This document shows, in pieces, positions 30,635 to 41,165 of a stretch of 64,000 bases of DNA. The notes below the pieces were generated by a model that saw nothing but the letters and a program-made list of their open reading frames with translations, made no database searches and was not told the origin of the DNA. Source of the stretch: Ascaris suum (Eukaryota > Nematoda > Chromadorea > Rhabditida > Ascarididae); NCBI GenBank assembly GCA_013433145.1, contig CM024181.1:4650001-4714000 (forward strand), given 5' to 3'. Position numbers and translations under genes: made by a program. The first letter of the stretch is position 1; the number at the start of each line of letters is the position of its first letter.

Positions 30635-33049
30635 AGGTTTAATTCGATTCATTCTGATCATTCTATGGTCCCCATCAAAATGGCATCATTTTTAAGGGAT
30701 TTCCACACTTCTACAGAGAGAGTATACCGGTATATCGATGTTGTTTTATTTGTTGACTTTATTAGATTTATTTGCCTCTTTAAGTCCAATTTTTTGTATG
30801 AGAAATCAAATGACTCTCATATATGAAAGGTATCGCACTCCAAGTAGGTATGTTAGCTTCATGACTGTTATTGTATCATACTCAAAAACTTCATAACAAC
30901 CATTGTTCAACTGAGTTGACACATACGCAAGTCATGCACTTGCATATACTGCATCGTATTTAATATATCGTGGAACACTCAGTACACCTATCGTAGATGT
31001 TGCAGTGGGCTCCTCTTTGTGCTCGTTAGGCGACTGCAACGGGTTCACTCTGCCTTCAGCAATTAGACATGCAAATGCACACATCATGACTTGTGCATGC
31101 GTTAGATGTACAACGTGGTTGTCGAGAAGTGCGCATTCTCTCAAGCTATAACAAACGTATGTGTTACAATAAGAGATTTCGTGCATTTGAGGTAATATTT
31201 TGCAAATCTCTCCTCGCTTCTTATCGTAGCTATCATATAATTATAACCAATTGCAAAGGAAAAGTATGCGCACCTTTGGAAAAAAGAAATGTAATTTTGC
31301 GAAAAAATTGCAACTAACAATAATAAATAATATAAAATAAAACTTTTAAATAAATAATACGAAAAACTAACCCTTTGAGAAGACCACCAACAGTTATAGA
31401 CGATATGTTTGCTATTGTGAAAGTTCCTCGGCATACTGTACTTTATTGGGCGATCCGTCGACATAGGGGAAGGGGATGGAGTGGACGGCTGGGGGTCCCA
31501 GTGCAACGTATGAAACGGGTCGATGCGTGTGTCCTTGGCAGGAAAAAGTAGTACCGTGGCGCACAGCGTTAACACGTAGTGCAAAGTCTATGTCGTCGGG
31601 TTTTATAGGCGCCTGCTCGACCCATCGCGTTCTTCTTCCCCCTCCCTACTCCCCCTCTCAACCTGTGTAGGCAGAAGTGTCATTTATCGATTGTTTACTG
31701 CTGTTGGTGTGGTGCAAAACAAATGATTGAAAGTATTTCCGTAAATAACATCAGCATTGAGATGCAGTGAAAATTTAGCAGTCATATGCATTACAATAAC
31801 ACAACAAATAGCCACCGGTGTTAGAATGCTCTTCTTTAGGCGTTTCTTTAAATTACAGTACGAATGTCAGAAAAGGAAACACTCAAATGCTGAGAGTGGT
31901 CAGAAGAAAAAGCCAAAAAACGGCCGAATTCTATGATCCAACATCGCCCAACGAAATTATATTTTCCTCTTAATTTTCAAACTCCTTTTTTCATTTGCTC
32001 TAGCAAAGGAAAAGCGTGAATTTTATAAAATAGGCTTTATCTAGCCCAGTGATGGAACTAGCTACATTCGAATCGAAGGCGATTGTTAAAAAGATAATCT
32101 TTATCACGGAGCATATTAAACATATCACTCGAGTGTAGGTAAAACGATATTGCCCTAACATTTTTTATCGCTTGAAAATTATATCGATCATTTGTGATTA
32201 TATCCTCATCTATTATCATTTAGCAGAGTTTAGACTCAATAGACTCCGTCTGAGGTGAATAACCACAGAATTCTATGAATTTCTTCAAAGGGGTATTATT
32301 TTATTAATGAATATTTCAAACGTCTTATAATGTAAAAATATTATAAAATGTTTTGTCTTTGTAAGCCTGGACTCTTCTATACTTTAGTTTACGAGGGTTT
32401 ATAAATGAAAAATCTGGGTATATCATACGGCATACAATAAACGTGGTTATTATGCAGTTAAATGATAATATTGCAGTATAAAATTGTTATCATCCATCGA
32501 ATTTGACGCCGGTTTCGTTTTACCAGTGTGCTCATATTACTGTCGTCATTGTTGCGTTTTATAGACGCATCAAAGTGCAATATGTTGTGGTGTGTGCGCT
32601 TTCTTTCTTTCGAATTTCTTCACTCATTTTATGAATGTATCTACTGTAATTATTTCATATAAAATGTAAACCTCTTTTATTTCTATACTATTCGTGATGA
32701 ATATTGCCTTCGTTAGATAGCAGCGATCTCCTCTTTCGCGTGTTCCCTCCGTTCGCAGCAATTTCTTCAATAAAGCGCATTTCTCCGTTATATTTTTGCA
32801 TTTTCATCTTTCTCCATTCCCTCTCATAAGAGCGAGAGAAAGAACATCCTGCAAAATCTCCACGATGAAGCCGATTCATCCGCTCCATCTTTGACCTTTG
32901 CCCTTAGAATGTTCGATTGACATATTGTCAAGCCGTGCACCGGTGGAATTCCTTGCTATTGTCCATTAAAGATTCATAGCCTGAGTATGGAGCAGATGAA
33001 TTCATAAAACCGGTCGAATTTTGATGGACCGCCGGTAAAGGCCGCATAC

Positions 33050-34200
33050 TACAAATTATTGCTGCAGGCAGGAGAAATTGGAGCAGAACGGCATTTCGTC
33101 ACATTCTCTTAATTAGCTAATGGCAGATATCAGTGGAGGAGTGTTGCTGCCATCAAGCTTGGAATTGGTCCAACCACTCTCTTTGAGATCCTTAGAAGTC
33201 CGAGGTTCCCCTCAGTCAACGGTTGAAGTCGCTATTCAGAAACAGATATTCAACCACCTGTTTGAATCGGTTTTCGGGACCTTACCTTTCAACAGCTGCT
33301 TGACGAAAAAATTCAGCGTCCTCCATTTCATCTGATGTTGCAGTTTGCGTTCAGGTAGTTCCCCCATCTCCTGTTTGATCAGAGGTCCTGGCTTTTATTT
33401 GTTCAGTCATTTGGTCAATGGCTTGAGACACTGCTTAAGCTGAATATTAACTCTTTCAAGTGAAGGCTTACCTTTCCGACAGAGCCAGGCTTGAGTATCT
33501 GATTGAAGAAAGACTTGAAATTCGCAAATTGAGGACGACATCGGCGGGTTTTGTAGAAGGAAAGGCGAAACCGGCAGAAAAGTTTGATTTTTGACCGTCC
33601 CAACCATCATGCAGCACTCGAAAATAGAATTCAAACCTGCTCCATTACTTCAACTGAGAGCGATTTTCGATGCTCAAAGCATCACCTTTTTCTAATGGAA
33701 AATTTTCCTGACACTTTATATAAACGGATGGGGATCCAATTTCGTTCTGCCGCCTTTCCTATGTCACTGCGGTGTCCAGAACACGAAGCCTACTGCTCCC
33801 TGACATCAGGGAACGACTCACATCCAGGTACCAATGCGGAAATGACATGTTCAAGTAAACAAGAGAGTCGTAAGAATAATAGCGTCGCATCTTTCCGTCA
33901 AGCTTTCAAAACGCCGATTCTCAACTCATCTGAGGATAATGGATATATGGCTTATCACTGTTGCGTCCACAACGAAAACAGGTATGGGGCATCTATAGAA
34001 GAGGCTAGCACTGAGCCACTCCTTTTGTGGGCAGTCGCCTTTCAGGATTTGTGGCATGTTCTCATCACCTTCTATCTTTTAAGGCCTTTCCATGGTAGCA
34101 GCTGGCCACAAATATCCTTACGGTTACGGCCAAAGTGCAACTGACGCATTGCCCGGAGAACTATCTCTCAAACATTTGGCTATGATGAAAAAGCATGAAG
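33050..34200. other. GC-richer block, possibly a decayed element
   Basis: Base composition is more balanced than the flanks, and open frames exist on both strands but are broken on the minus strand. One minus-strand frame reads HTCFRCGRNSDKPYIH near 34000, faintly like a retroelement zinc knuckle. The other strand carries an uninterrupted 186-codon frame. I cannot assign either one, and no terminal repeats were seen. Confidence 0.25.
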
Positions 34201-35162
34201 ATTATACTTAAAAGTCGAGTCGAGGTCATGAGATCATGAGGTTAGAGGTGATACCTTGCCACTCGACATCCACTCTTTCAAAGAGTTCAAATTCGTTCTT
34301 TGCATCTGGTCGTATATTTTCATTGACGAAATTCACTCGAAGTAACTTTTACTGGATTACTCCTCATCGATTACAGTTCGCTAATTAAAAGTAGAGCACG
34401 ATGATTAATGTAAATGAGAACACATGTGAAACGTAATAAAAATTTATCAACCCTGTGGAAAATAAACGAGAACAGAACATTCGCGCCTTTGCAGTGTAAG
34501 ATTCAACCTGATGTAAGTTGATTAAGCCTTGTACTTGGATTAGATCGTGGCTCAGTCGTACAGCATCCGGTCGTCAATCGAAATCCTGTGGGTTCATCCT
34601 CCATCTGTGGGAAACTCTCCTCAATGTTTATCAAAAACGACGGCCTCTCATGGGGAAATTGCTCATTTAAAAGAAAAACCGTCGAAATGTTACATAATCG
34701 AAATCAAGCAAAAACGTGTTCAAAATTGCTTAGTATAAATAAATGAGACAAACTGAGCACCAAATCCAGCATACAGCCTCCCGAAAAAAAACTTTTCAGA
34801 ACTTTCCTTTACTTACTTTCTCATACTCGCTGCAACCATATATAATCGTTGAACAGCAGTACCTTGCAAAATGTGCAGCTCTATGCTACCATAAATTACA
34901 GTCCCTTCACTCCACAGAGTAGGTTTTTTATTGCAAACGTGATATCAGGAACCGCTCTTCTTGGAACTTGAAAGGACAGTTCAGATTAGATCTACAAACT
35001 CCATGTTCCAAAAACTGTATCGAATTTTCCTATCTCCGCCCGTTTCCCGTACCCTCTGCGCGGGATGAAAAAACAAAGCAGTGTATGATGCACATGGACC
35101 CAACTACTGGATGAGATCACAACTGTTAAGGAATAAAGATTCCATCGTTAACCGATCTGCTT

Positions 35163-37689
35163 TCATCGCGCGTTCTGTTCTTCATCCTCGTCTGGATCCT
35201 CTTCTTCCTCTTCAATGTCTTCCTCCTCTTGTAGTCCACCACCACATACACTCTCCGACACGCATCGCATCTGTGCACTTTCGGACTGCAAAATTTGAAA
35301 GATATAGACTTATTGTACTTTGAGATTTTTTTTAATCGCGAGTAAATATTCGGAACGAGGAAAAAGGAGTCCTTTTCCCCGTTCTTTACATACTGCTTTA
35401 GCTTGAGAAGATCTGTTCGGATATAAGAATAGCTGCAAAAACTAACAGATATTTATTTCTGTCACGTAAAACAAAAAAGCAACGGCTAAGTAAAATGCAT
35501 ATGAAAGACTTTCATTCAATTGATCCGAGTTTTGCGAAAACAAACTAGAAAGTCCAATGAATCAATGAAAGAAACTAAACTAGCAAGTGCTAATTGGGAC
35601 GATAGTATAAATGTCCATTTAAGAGCCTTCCAGTCAGAAGGAAAATCTGAATTCATGCTCAATAATTAGATATCGTGATCACTGTATGATAAAATTCTTC
35701 GACCACGAGGAATCCGCATCGAATACGATTTTAATTTTGGATCCAAATTTATCCGACTGTCGGATTCAGAGGTCAACAACCGTGGTTTTATTTCAGCTAG
35801 ACCCACCAAGCATACCTTGACTAAACAGATCAAATAAACGCAGAGAACACTAACCTGTGCGGTGATGCGAGTTTCCATATTCGACAGAAGTGCCTCTTCC
35901 TGAGTGTCCATCGATGCTGCCACCCATGCGCTCTCATCCCACCTAAGAGGAACTGTGGGATAGTGAGCCGGATACATGAACGCCATTCTCGGGCAACAGA
36001 CACGCACTTCGATGCACTCTAAAGTCTTATATGAAATAGCCTCACCTAATATTGAAGAAGCAACAATACACTTCATCTTGTTTTCGCCATGACTTATAAG
36101 CGATGGTTTTAGCCATCCTCTAAAGAGGAATACGAGGTACGAGGGGAAAGGCAAGAGCCAAGAACATCCTAGATGCTTCAGCAATGAGCCCTGACCCGGG
36201 GTGACCAGTTACACTATAAATGAGCCCACCACCCTGTAATCTGCAAAACTCTATGCCCGATAAATACGCATCGACAATTATCTCTATCGCCAGCACAGTG
36301 AAACTTCTGATTTCTATATCATTCGCTAGAATCTGTGTTAAAACAGCAACCTGCACCGTGGACAGAATCTAGTTTATTAACGCATCGACAAGTACACAAG
36401 ATTCTTAGAAGAAAAGAAAGCGTCGTTTTCGAAGGCAACGAAATACTAGACATTGCCGTCACCCTCATCTAATATAAACCCCCTCCGCACCTCTCTCTTT
36501 GAAATGCCTTATACTGTCACATCGATGTTATCTTACACTAAGGCCCTAAGATATCTCTATCCTCAATGTTCCATAGTTTTAAACAATATTTTACTTGGGC
36601 TTATATCTTACGATCACACTTTTTGACGTATCTACATTCTGAGGAAAATTGTGGATTTCATGAACAGCAGACTGTTACGTTCGCTACTAGGTTTCACGAT
36701 ATTTTATAGTTAAATAAAATTACGAATGGATGTGATTCGAGCTGTGACGCTACGAGCAGGTTTCTTTTCATCTCCTTGCCCGAAAAGAGGAATATTACTA
36801 GACCTTCTCATGAATTTTTCGAACAATCTTCGATGAGGTTTCAAAAAGCTTAACGAATATTTTCTCTATCCATTTTTTTCGGCGCCCAAGCGCCCAGCTG
36901 AAAAATTGCAACCATTCGGAGAATAATGCATATCGAGGATTGCATACCATCTCTTACCGAAAGGAGAATGCGCTTATAGTGTGATTAGCTAATTGAATCT
37001 ACGCGTCAATTACACCATAGAAGTTTGATCATTGAAATTATCCTTCGTGGTCGAAGCTAAAACTTATAGGTACTCCAATGAGTGGAAATCCATAGACTAC
37101 ACGAAAAAAAAAATCCCATGGTCGGTAGTTTCGCTTTATTAAGGCAATAAATTTTAGCAAAATACGCAAAAAAGTCGAATGAATATTATATGAGAAACTA
37201 TGTACAGAAATAAAATGAATATAAAAACAATACCAATAAACATACTACAATAAACGAACATAAACTTTTTACAACGTATGATAAGTGACAATCAAAAAAT
37301 ACGCTAATCCGGTATATGCGCACTGGTGCAATAACGTCATCTCTGGTTCCCCTCCCTCTTTTTCCATGCCCCTTGCCGTCATCCAGTAGTTTTACTACAA
37401 CGAATCCTTAGTAATTCATGCACTGTATGAGGAATACAAAATAAGACCAAACAACTGCTAGAAACCAGCAAAAAACATTCTGAATATTGCTATATATGAA
37501 GGAACAGTGGGAGAAAATCGAGGGTGACAACCCATCAAAAAATATTCGCCTCATAACTATTTCTTTTACAATCCATGCAAGCCTCATCCAATTTGTATAA
37601 AAAAGACTTACTTCGGAAATGAAGTAACCACCGTAAGGTGTGGAGACAATGATTGATGCATTCTCATCATTCATACCAATATAAACCAT
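35163..37689 (-). CDS. Tentative four-exon gene of unknown function with highly acidic C-terminus
   Basis: I do not recognise this protein. Minus-strand exons that fit together are A 37689-37612 (ATG; MVYIGMNDENASIIVSTPYG, donor GTAAGT), B about 36350-36233 (VAVLTQILANDIEIRSFTVL), C about 36045-35855 (EAISYKTLECIEVRVCCPRM, later HYPTVPLRWDESAWVAASMD, donor CAG/GTTAGT) and D 35285-35163 (after ATTTTGCAG; SESAQMRC, then a run of about 20 mostly Glu/Asp residues, stop TGA). The junctions C-D and A-B are in phase. The B donor and C acceptor are chosen only because they keep frame, and an exon between A and B may be missing. The model gives about 170 aa, with no signal peptide and no clear domain. 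It starts about 115 nt after the vem-1 stop on the same strand, suggesting co-transcription. Exons C and D are the best supported. Confidence 0.45.
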
Positions 37690-37803
37690 AAAATACGAAT
37701 TATGAAAGTTCACAACGTTAGAACAATACTATAAAACATAAAACACAAGGTCGATTGGTCGACCGCGAAGACACAACCTCGTCGAGAAGATGCAATTCAC
37801 ATC
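37690..37803 (-). promoter_or_regulatory. Short intergenic gap with candidate trans-splice acceptor (possible operon junction)
   Basis: Only 114 nt separate the vem-1 stop from the first ATG of the downstream tentative gene. Minus-strand TTTTATAG, ending at 37729, could be a spliced-leader acceptor and would leave a 39-nt leader. Spacing of about 100 nt is typical of nematode operons with SL2-type trans-splicing. I see no AATAAA in the gap, and both the operon and the acceptor are inferred. Confidence 0.3.
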
Positions 37804-37883
37804 TTAAAGAGATGCCAGTTCTCCTTTATAGTCGTTTGGTTCTTCATCATCTTTTAGAAGGCGGCCAACCGTTGGGTACTTAT
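37804..37883 (-). other. vem-1: vem-1 exon 3, 80-nt terminal coding exon
   Basis: Begins after CGTTCTAG. Joined to exon 2 it gives EWADRLSYKYPTVGRLL, which aligns residue for residue with EWEAQFTFKYHHVGKLL of human PGRMC1. Without this exon the protein would stop at DRLSC in what is really intron and lose its conserved end. Confidence 0.88.
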
Positions 37884-39946
37884 CTAGAACGCGATACTCT
37901 TTAAATTAAAAGCTCACTTTGATCTTTTTTATCCAACAAAATATGTCGTGGCTTAAGGATCATAGTGGCTGTATCCAAGAATATAGCCAAAACTCCACGT
38001 TCTACTTTCAGAGGTTCCTTTATGAGGCAAATTAGCGTGAACTATGAGCTATCGGTTTATTAAATGCACTTAAAAACAGTAAAATGTGGAAAATATGGAA
38101 ACAGCTTATGCTATTAACATCATCACTGATTACAAGTGAAGATACTTCAAGCGGAATCAACTGAACGCCTCATATACACCTGCCACATAAAAGCACAAGC
38201 GATTTCCGAAAGGAATATAATTGAAGAGAAAAATTCGCCCAATTATCTACTGGTTTAATGCAGTCATCCTTTAAGCGTTACACCTCCCACAAAGCCTTAG
38301 TCCACTGTTCTCCTCTTCAGCCCATCCTCCCCCCCCCCCCCCCCCAATCTTTCCCTTTAAATCCCACTCAAGCCTAGCTTATAAACCATACAGCAGTAAT
38401 AATGCAAGAAACAAATCAAGGCGAAAAACAGTTATAAGACGACATAAAAAAATGCATCGCTTATCGTGGCACTTTTTCATAAAAAACTATACTGAAAAGA
38501 ACACAAAAGAAAGCTAACATGAGAGTCTATCGGCCCATTCCTTTGCATCATTGAGTTCGTACGGTTGCAAATCACTAGTATCGTCGTATTCGTCTTTCAC
38601 ATTGCCGACATCCATAGTTGCAAGTGCACGTGTGGCATCATGTCCAGCGAGACTGCCATATGCGCCACCAGGACCATAGAACGCTTTGCCGATTGTTACG
38701 TCAAACACCTTCATGTCAAATTCACCGTTACACATCAATGCTGTGGATTAAGGTGAAATCATCACCTTCTTACGCCTGGCGATTAGACGATGTCGGCGAC
38801 TGAGCACGGTAACTACCATTGTTCGGGCATAAAAGAAAGTAAACGCGGCTGCCGCAAATTTGCGATAGTCAGTTTTTCAAACACCTACGGAAAGAGTAGA
38901 TCTGTTTTACGAGAAAGGCAGCTTAAGCTGCAAAAATGCGCAAATCTCCATTTTCTTTTTTGTAAATTAAACCTTACTCATATTTGAATGCCTAGGAACT
39001 GTTGCATTATGAAAGCGTAAAATAATCCTTCATAAACGCTTTAAACTTTTTTTTTTCAGTGTACAAATATGCACCAAAAATTTGTAGATAAATCAACAAA
39101 TAAAAAAACCTCCTCATGTCCGACACTGAGAACGGGCATTGAGCAGGACAAAAAAAACGACTTGAATTAAACCCGCCTCACGTCTTGACTAGGAATCGGA
39201 CCGCGAAGGATCTAATCCGTTCCCGTGTGGTTACAGGTTATATCTTTCTAATTTTAATTCTAAATATCCAGCTAAAACACTCCGCGTGCAGAAAAAAAGT
39301 ATGGCCGAGTCTGTCAGACCATTCCGGTTCCGGTCGTGACCGGTTCCGAGACTGGAATTAAGCTGGACTCGTAAAAATGAATGCAAAAATAAGCAGGAAT
39401 TAAAAAAAGAAATCGTTTAGTTTTGCCTAGTGCGCGGTCAATTTTAAGAGGGTTCCGAGCAAACTCTTTGGTTTCGTCCTACCGAGTCATTCCGGCCAGT
39501 GGTCTCATCTGGACGAGGACGGTGGAGTAAGTCGCACGGAACAACGATGAATCGACTCGTCAGTATCCAATGGGCAGGAGGCGAGCCTAAGCCCTAACCT
39601 TCACGCGACCTTATTTCTTCAGCTAAACGGAAGTGGTAGTGATACGAAGAGACATTTATTCGTAATGAATGCTTTGTCCATTCAAGTAAACGAGTAAAAT
39701 AAAAGCAGGAAATGCGAATTGCCTCACCTTGCCGCACACAGCCATAAGAATGCGTTCGTTATCGACACCATTGTATTCGCGAAGCTCACTCACAGTGAAG
39801 TCACGCTTCTTCATTGGCGGAGGGGGTTTCGGCGCGAGGGGAGCTGGCTCGCCTTTCTTCACGAGCATTCGATAGATGACGTAAACAAGAAAGGCGATAA
39901 GCACAACATCCACCCACCCCAACTCAAACACCGATGCAAAATCCAT
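37804..39946 (-). CDS. vem-1: Membrane-associated progesterone receptor component (cytochrome b5-like heme/steroid-binding), complete, 3 exons
   Basis: MAPR-family protein. Relatives are single-pass membrane proteins that bind heme through a b5-like fold and act in sterol/P450 metabolism; the C. elegans orthologue VEM-1 is needed for ventral axon guidance. Exons on the minus strand are 39946-39728, 38708-38519 and 37883-37804: 489 nt, 162 aa plus stop. There is a short N-terminus, one membrane helix (about residues 10-28), a Lys/Pro-rich linker with PMKKRDFTVSELREYNG, then the core VFDVTIGKAFYGPGGAYG (with the tyrosines expected to ligate heme) and AGHDATRALATMD. Exon 3 encodes KYPTVGRLLKDDEEPNDY, matching the conserved C-terminal part of PGRMC1 (KYHHVGKLL). 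The exon 2 acceptor (GACATGAAG, 38709-38717) lacks a pyrimidine tract but is the only one that keeps the conserved core in frame. The exon 2 donor is GTTAGC, 38513-38518. Confidence 0.93.
38329..38345. repeat. Poly-C run (17) in vem-1 intron 2
   Basis: Seventeen consecutive C on the plus strand, hence poly-G in the vem-1 pre-mRNA. Confidence 0.97.
39120..39620. other. GC-richer patch inside vem-1 intron 1
   Basis: Contains a short inverted repeat CCGGTC-GT-GACCGG (near 39330), a repeated CGGTTCCG word, and GCCTAAGCCCTAACC (39585-39599), which resembles two imperfect units of the nematode telomere repeat. There is no open exon, and intron 1 spans 38709-39727. Confidence 0.4.
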
Positions 39947-41039
39947 TGCGAGTAACCCACGTTCGTCACCTGTTCAAAGGTCGATGAATACCCATTCCCA
40001 CGAGAACGACAAAACACGTCGACAGATGATTAGATCTCTTGGTTCCGAACCAAAAAAATTCAAAAGTCATCGTCAAATAAGCGGGAATTTAAATGCTTAA
40101 AGATGAAATGTCTTGCAGCATAATAAGGCAAATATATAAATTCACATATTGCATTGAATATGCTTGTAAAAAAGAGTCAGGCAAAGTTCAGCTAGATGAA
40201 GTTCCTAATTGAGTTTTCAGTTTTTATTGTTTTCAAAGAAACTCTCGAATAATTTAATCCATTTTCGAAAAATAAATGAGAAATAAAGGAAACATTTTTG
40301 GTTGACGTTTTTCTTCGAAAAAATTAAAACTCCAATAAAAAGTGCAACATTCACAAAGAATAGAGAGAAATGAGAAGAACCAATATGCATACAAGAGTGG
40401 CATTCGAAACTTGCGTTCAAATTTTATTGAAATATGCAAATGAAGTTGTTCTTGAAATATGCAAATGAGGTTTTGTATCACTGATTCAAATGCGATTACT
40501 TTAATATAGCAAGCATACAATTTATCGCCGAAGCAATTTTCAAAAAAAAAAATGAAAGCTGTAAAGAAAATTTAATGCTGAAAGACTTGGGCGTATCCAT
40601 TTGGATCGCTTGAAATCGCAGAATCAGATATGATCATTTTATAAAATATTGTTTAGCAACACTTATCTCAATTCTTCCAGGTTTTTCCTTCCTCGCAAAG
40701 TAAACATGGTCACCTTTATCAGATACATGGGGCCTGATAATAATACAGCGAATATCTTTAATCATATTTAATGAGTACCTTTTTATCTGTAACTGCTCTA
40801 GCACATAGTACATCCTTTAACGAGCTTCCATTTTACCGACTCCTCTCTTCACCATTCCGACTTATTATCAGTTGCTCTAGTGGTTCTTTGCAAACCACAT
40901 TCAATTCTTCCTCGGATTCCTGTTCATCCATTATTTATTGTGTATGTTTTATATATATATACCTTTATACTGCGTGTATTTCTATGCCAAATGTTCTGTT
41001 TCTCTAACATTCATCGTATTTTCTATCATTATGCGTTTC

Positions 41040-41165
41040 GTCCACTTTACTTCTTTGTTATTTCTTACCTCTTTCCTTTTCTTCACTCTTTTCTTTTTCT
41101 TTATTTTTTTTTCTTTTTTTATGTTTCATTTTTTAATTTCTTCCATTTTTTAATTTTTCAACTAT
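41040..41165. repeat. Polypyrimidine (T-rich) low-complexity tract
   Basis: Over 100 bases almost free of A/G, with T runs interrupted by C. Confidence 0.85.

Larger units (their letters stand above)
30041..35162. other. Interval between grk-2 and the minus-strand cluster, no supported gene
   Basis: Convergent intergenic region. It contains the grk-2 3' UTR, a GC-richer patch at about 31440-31680, and a GC-richer block at about 33050-34200 with a 186-codon open frame on + (33584-34144) and interrupted frames on -. None matches a family I can name. Confidence 0.5.
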
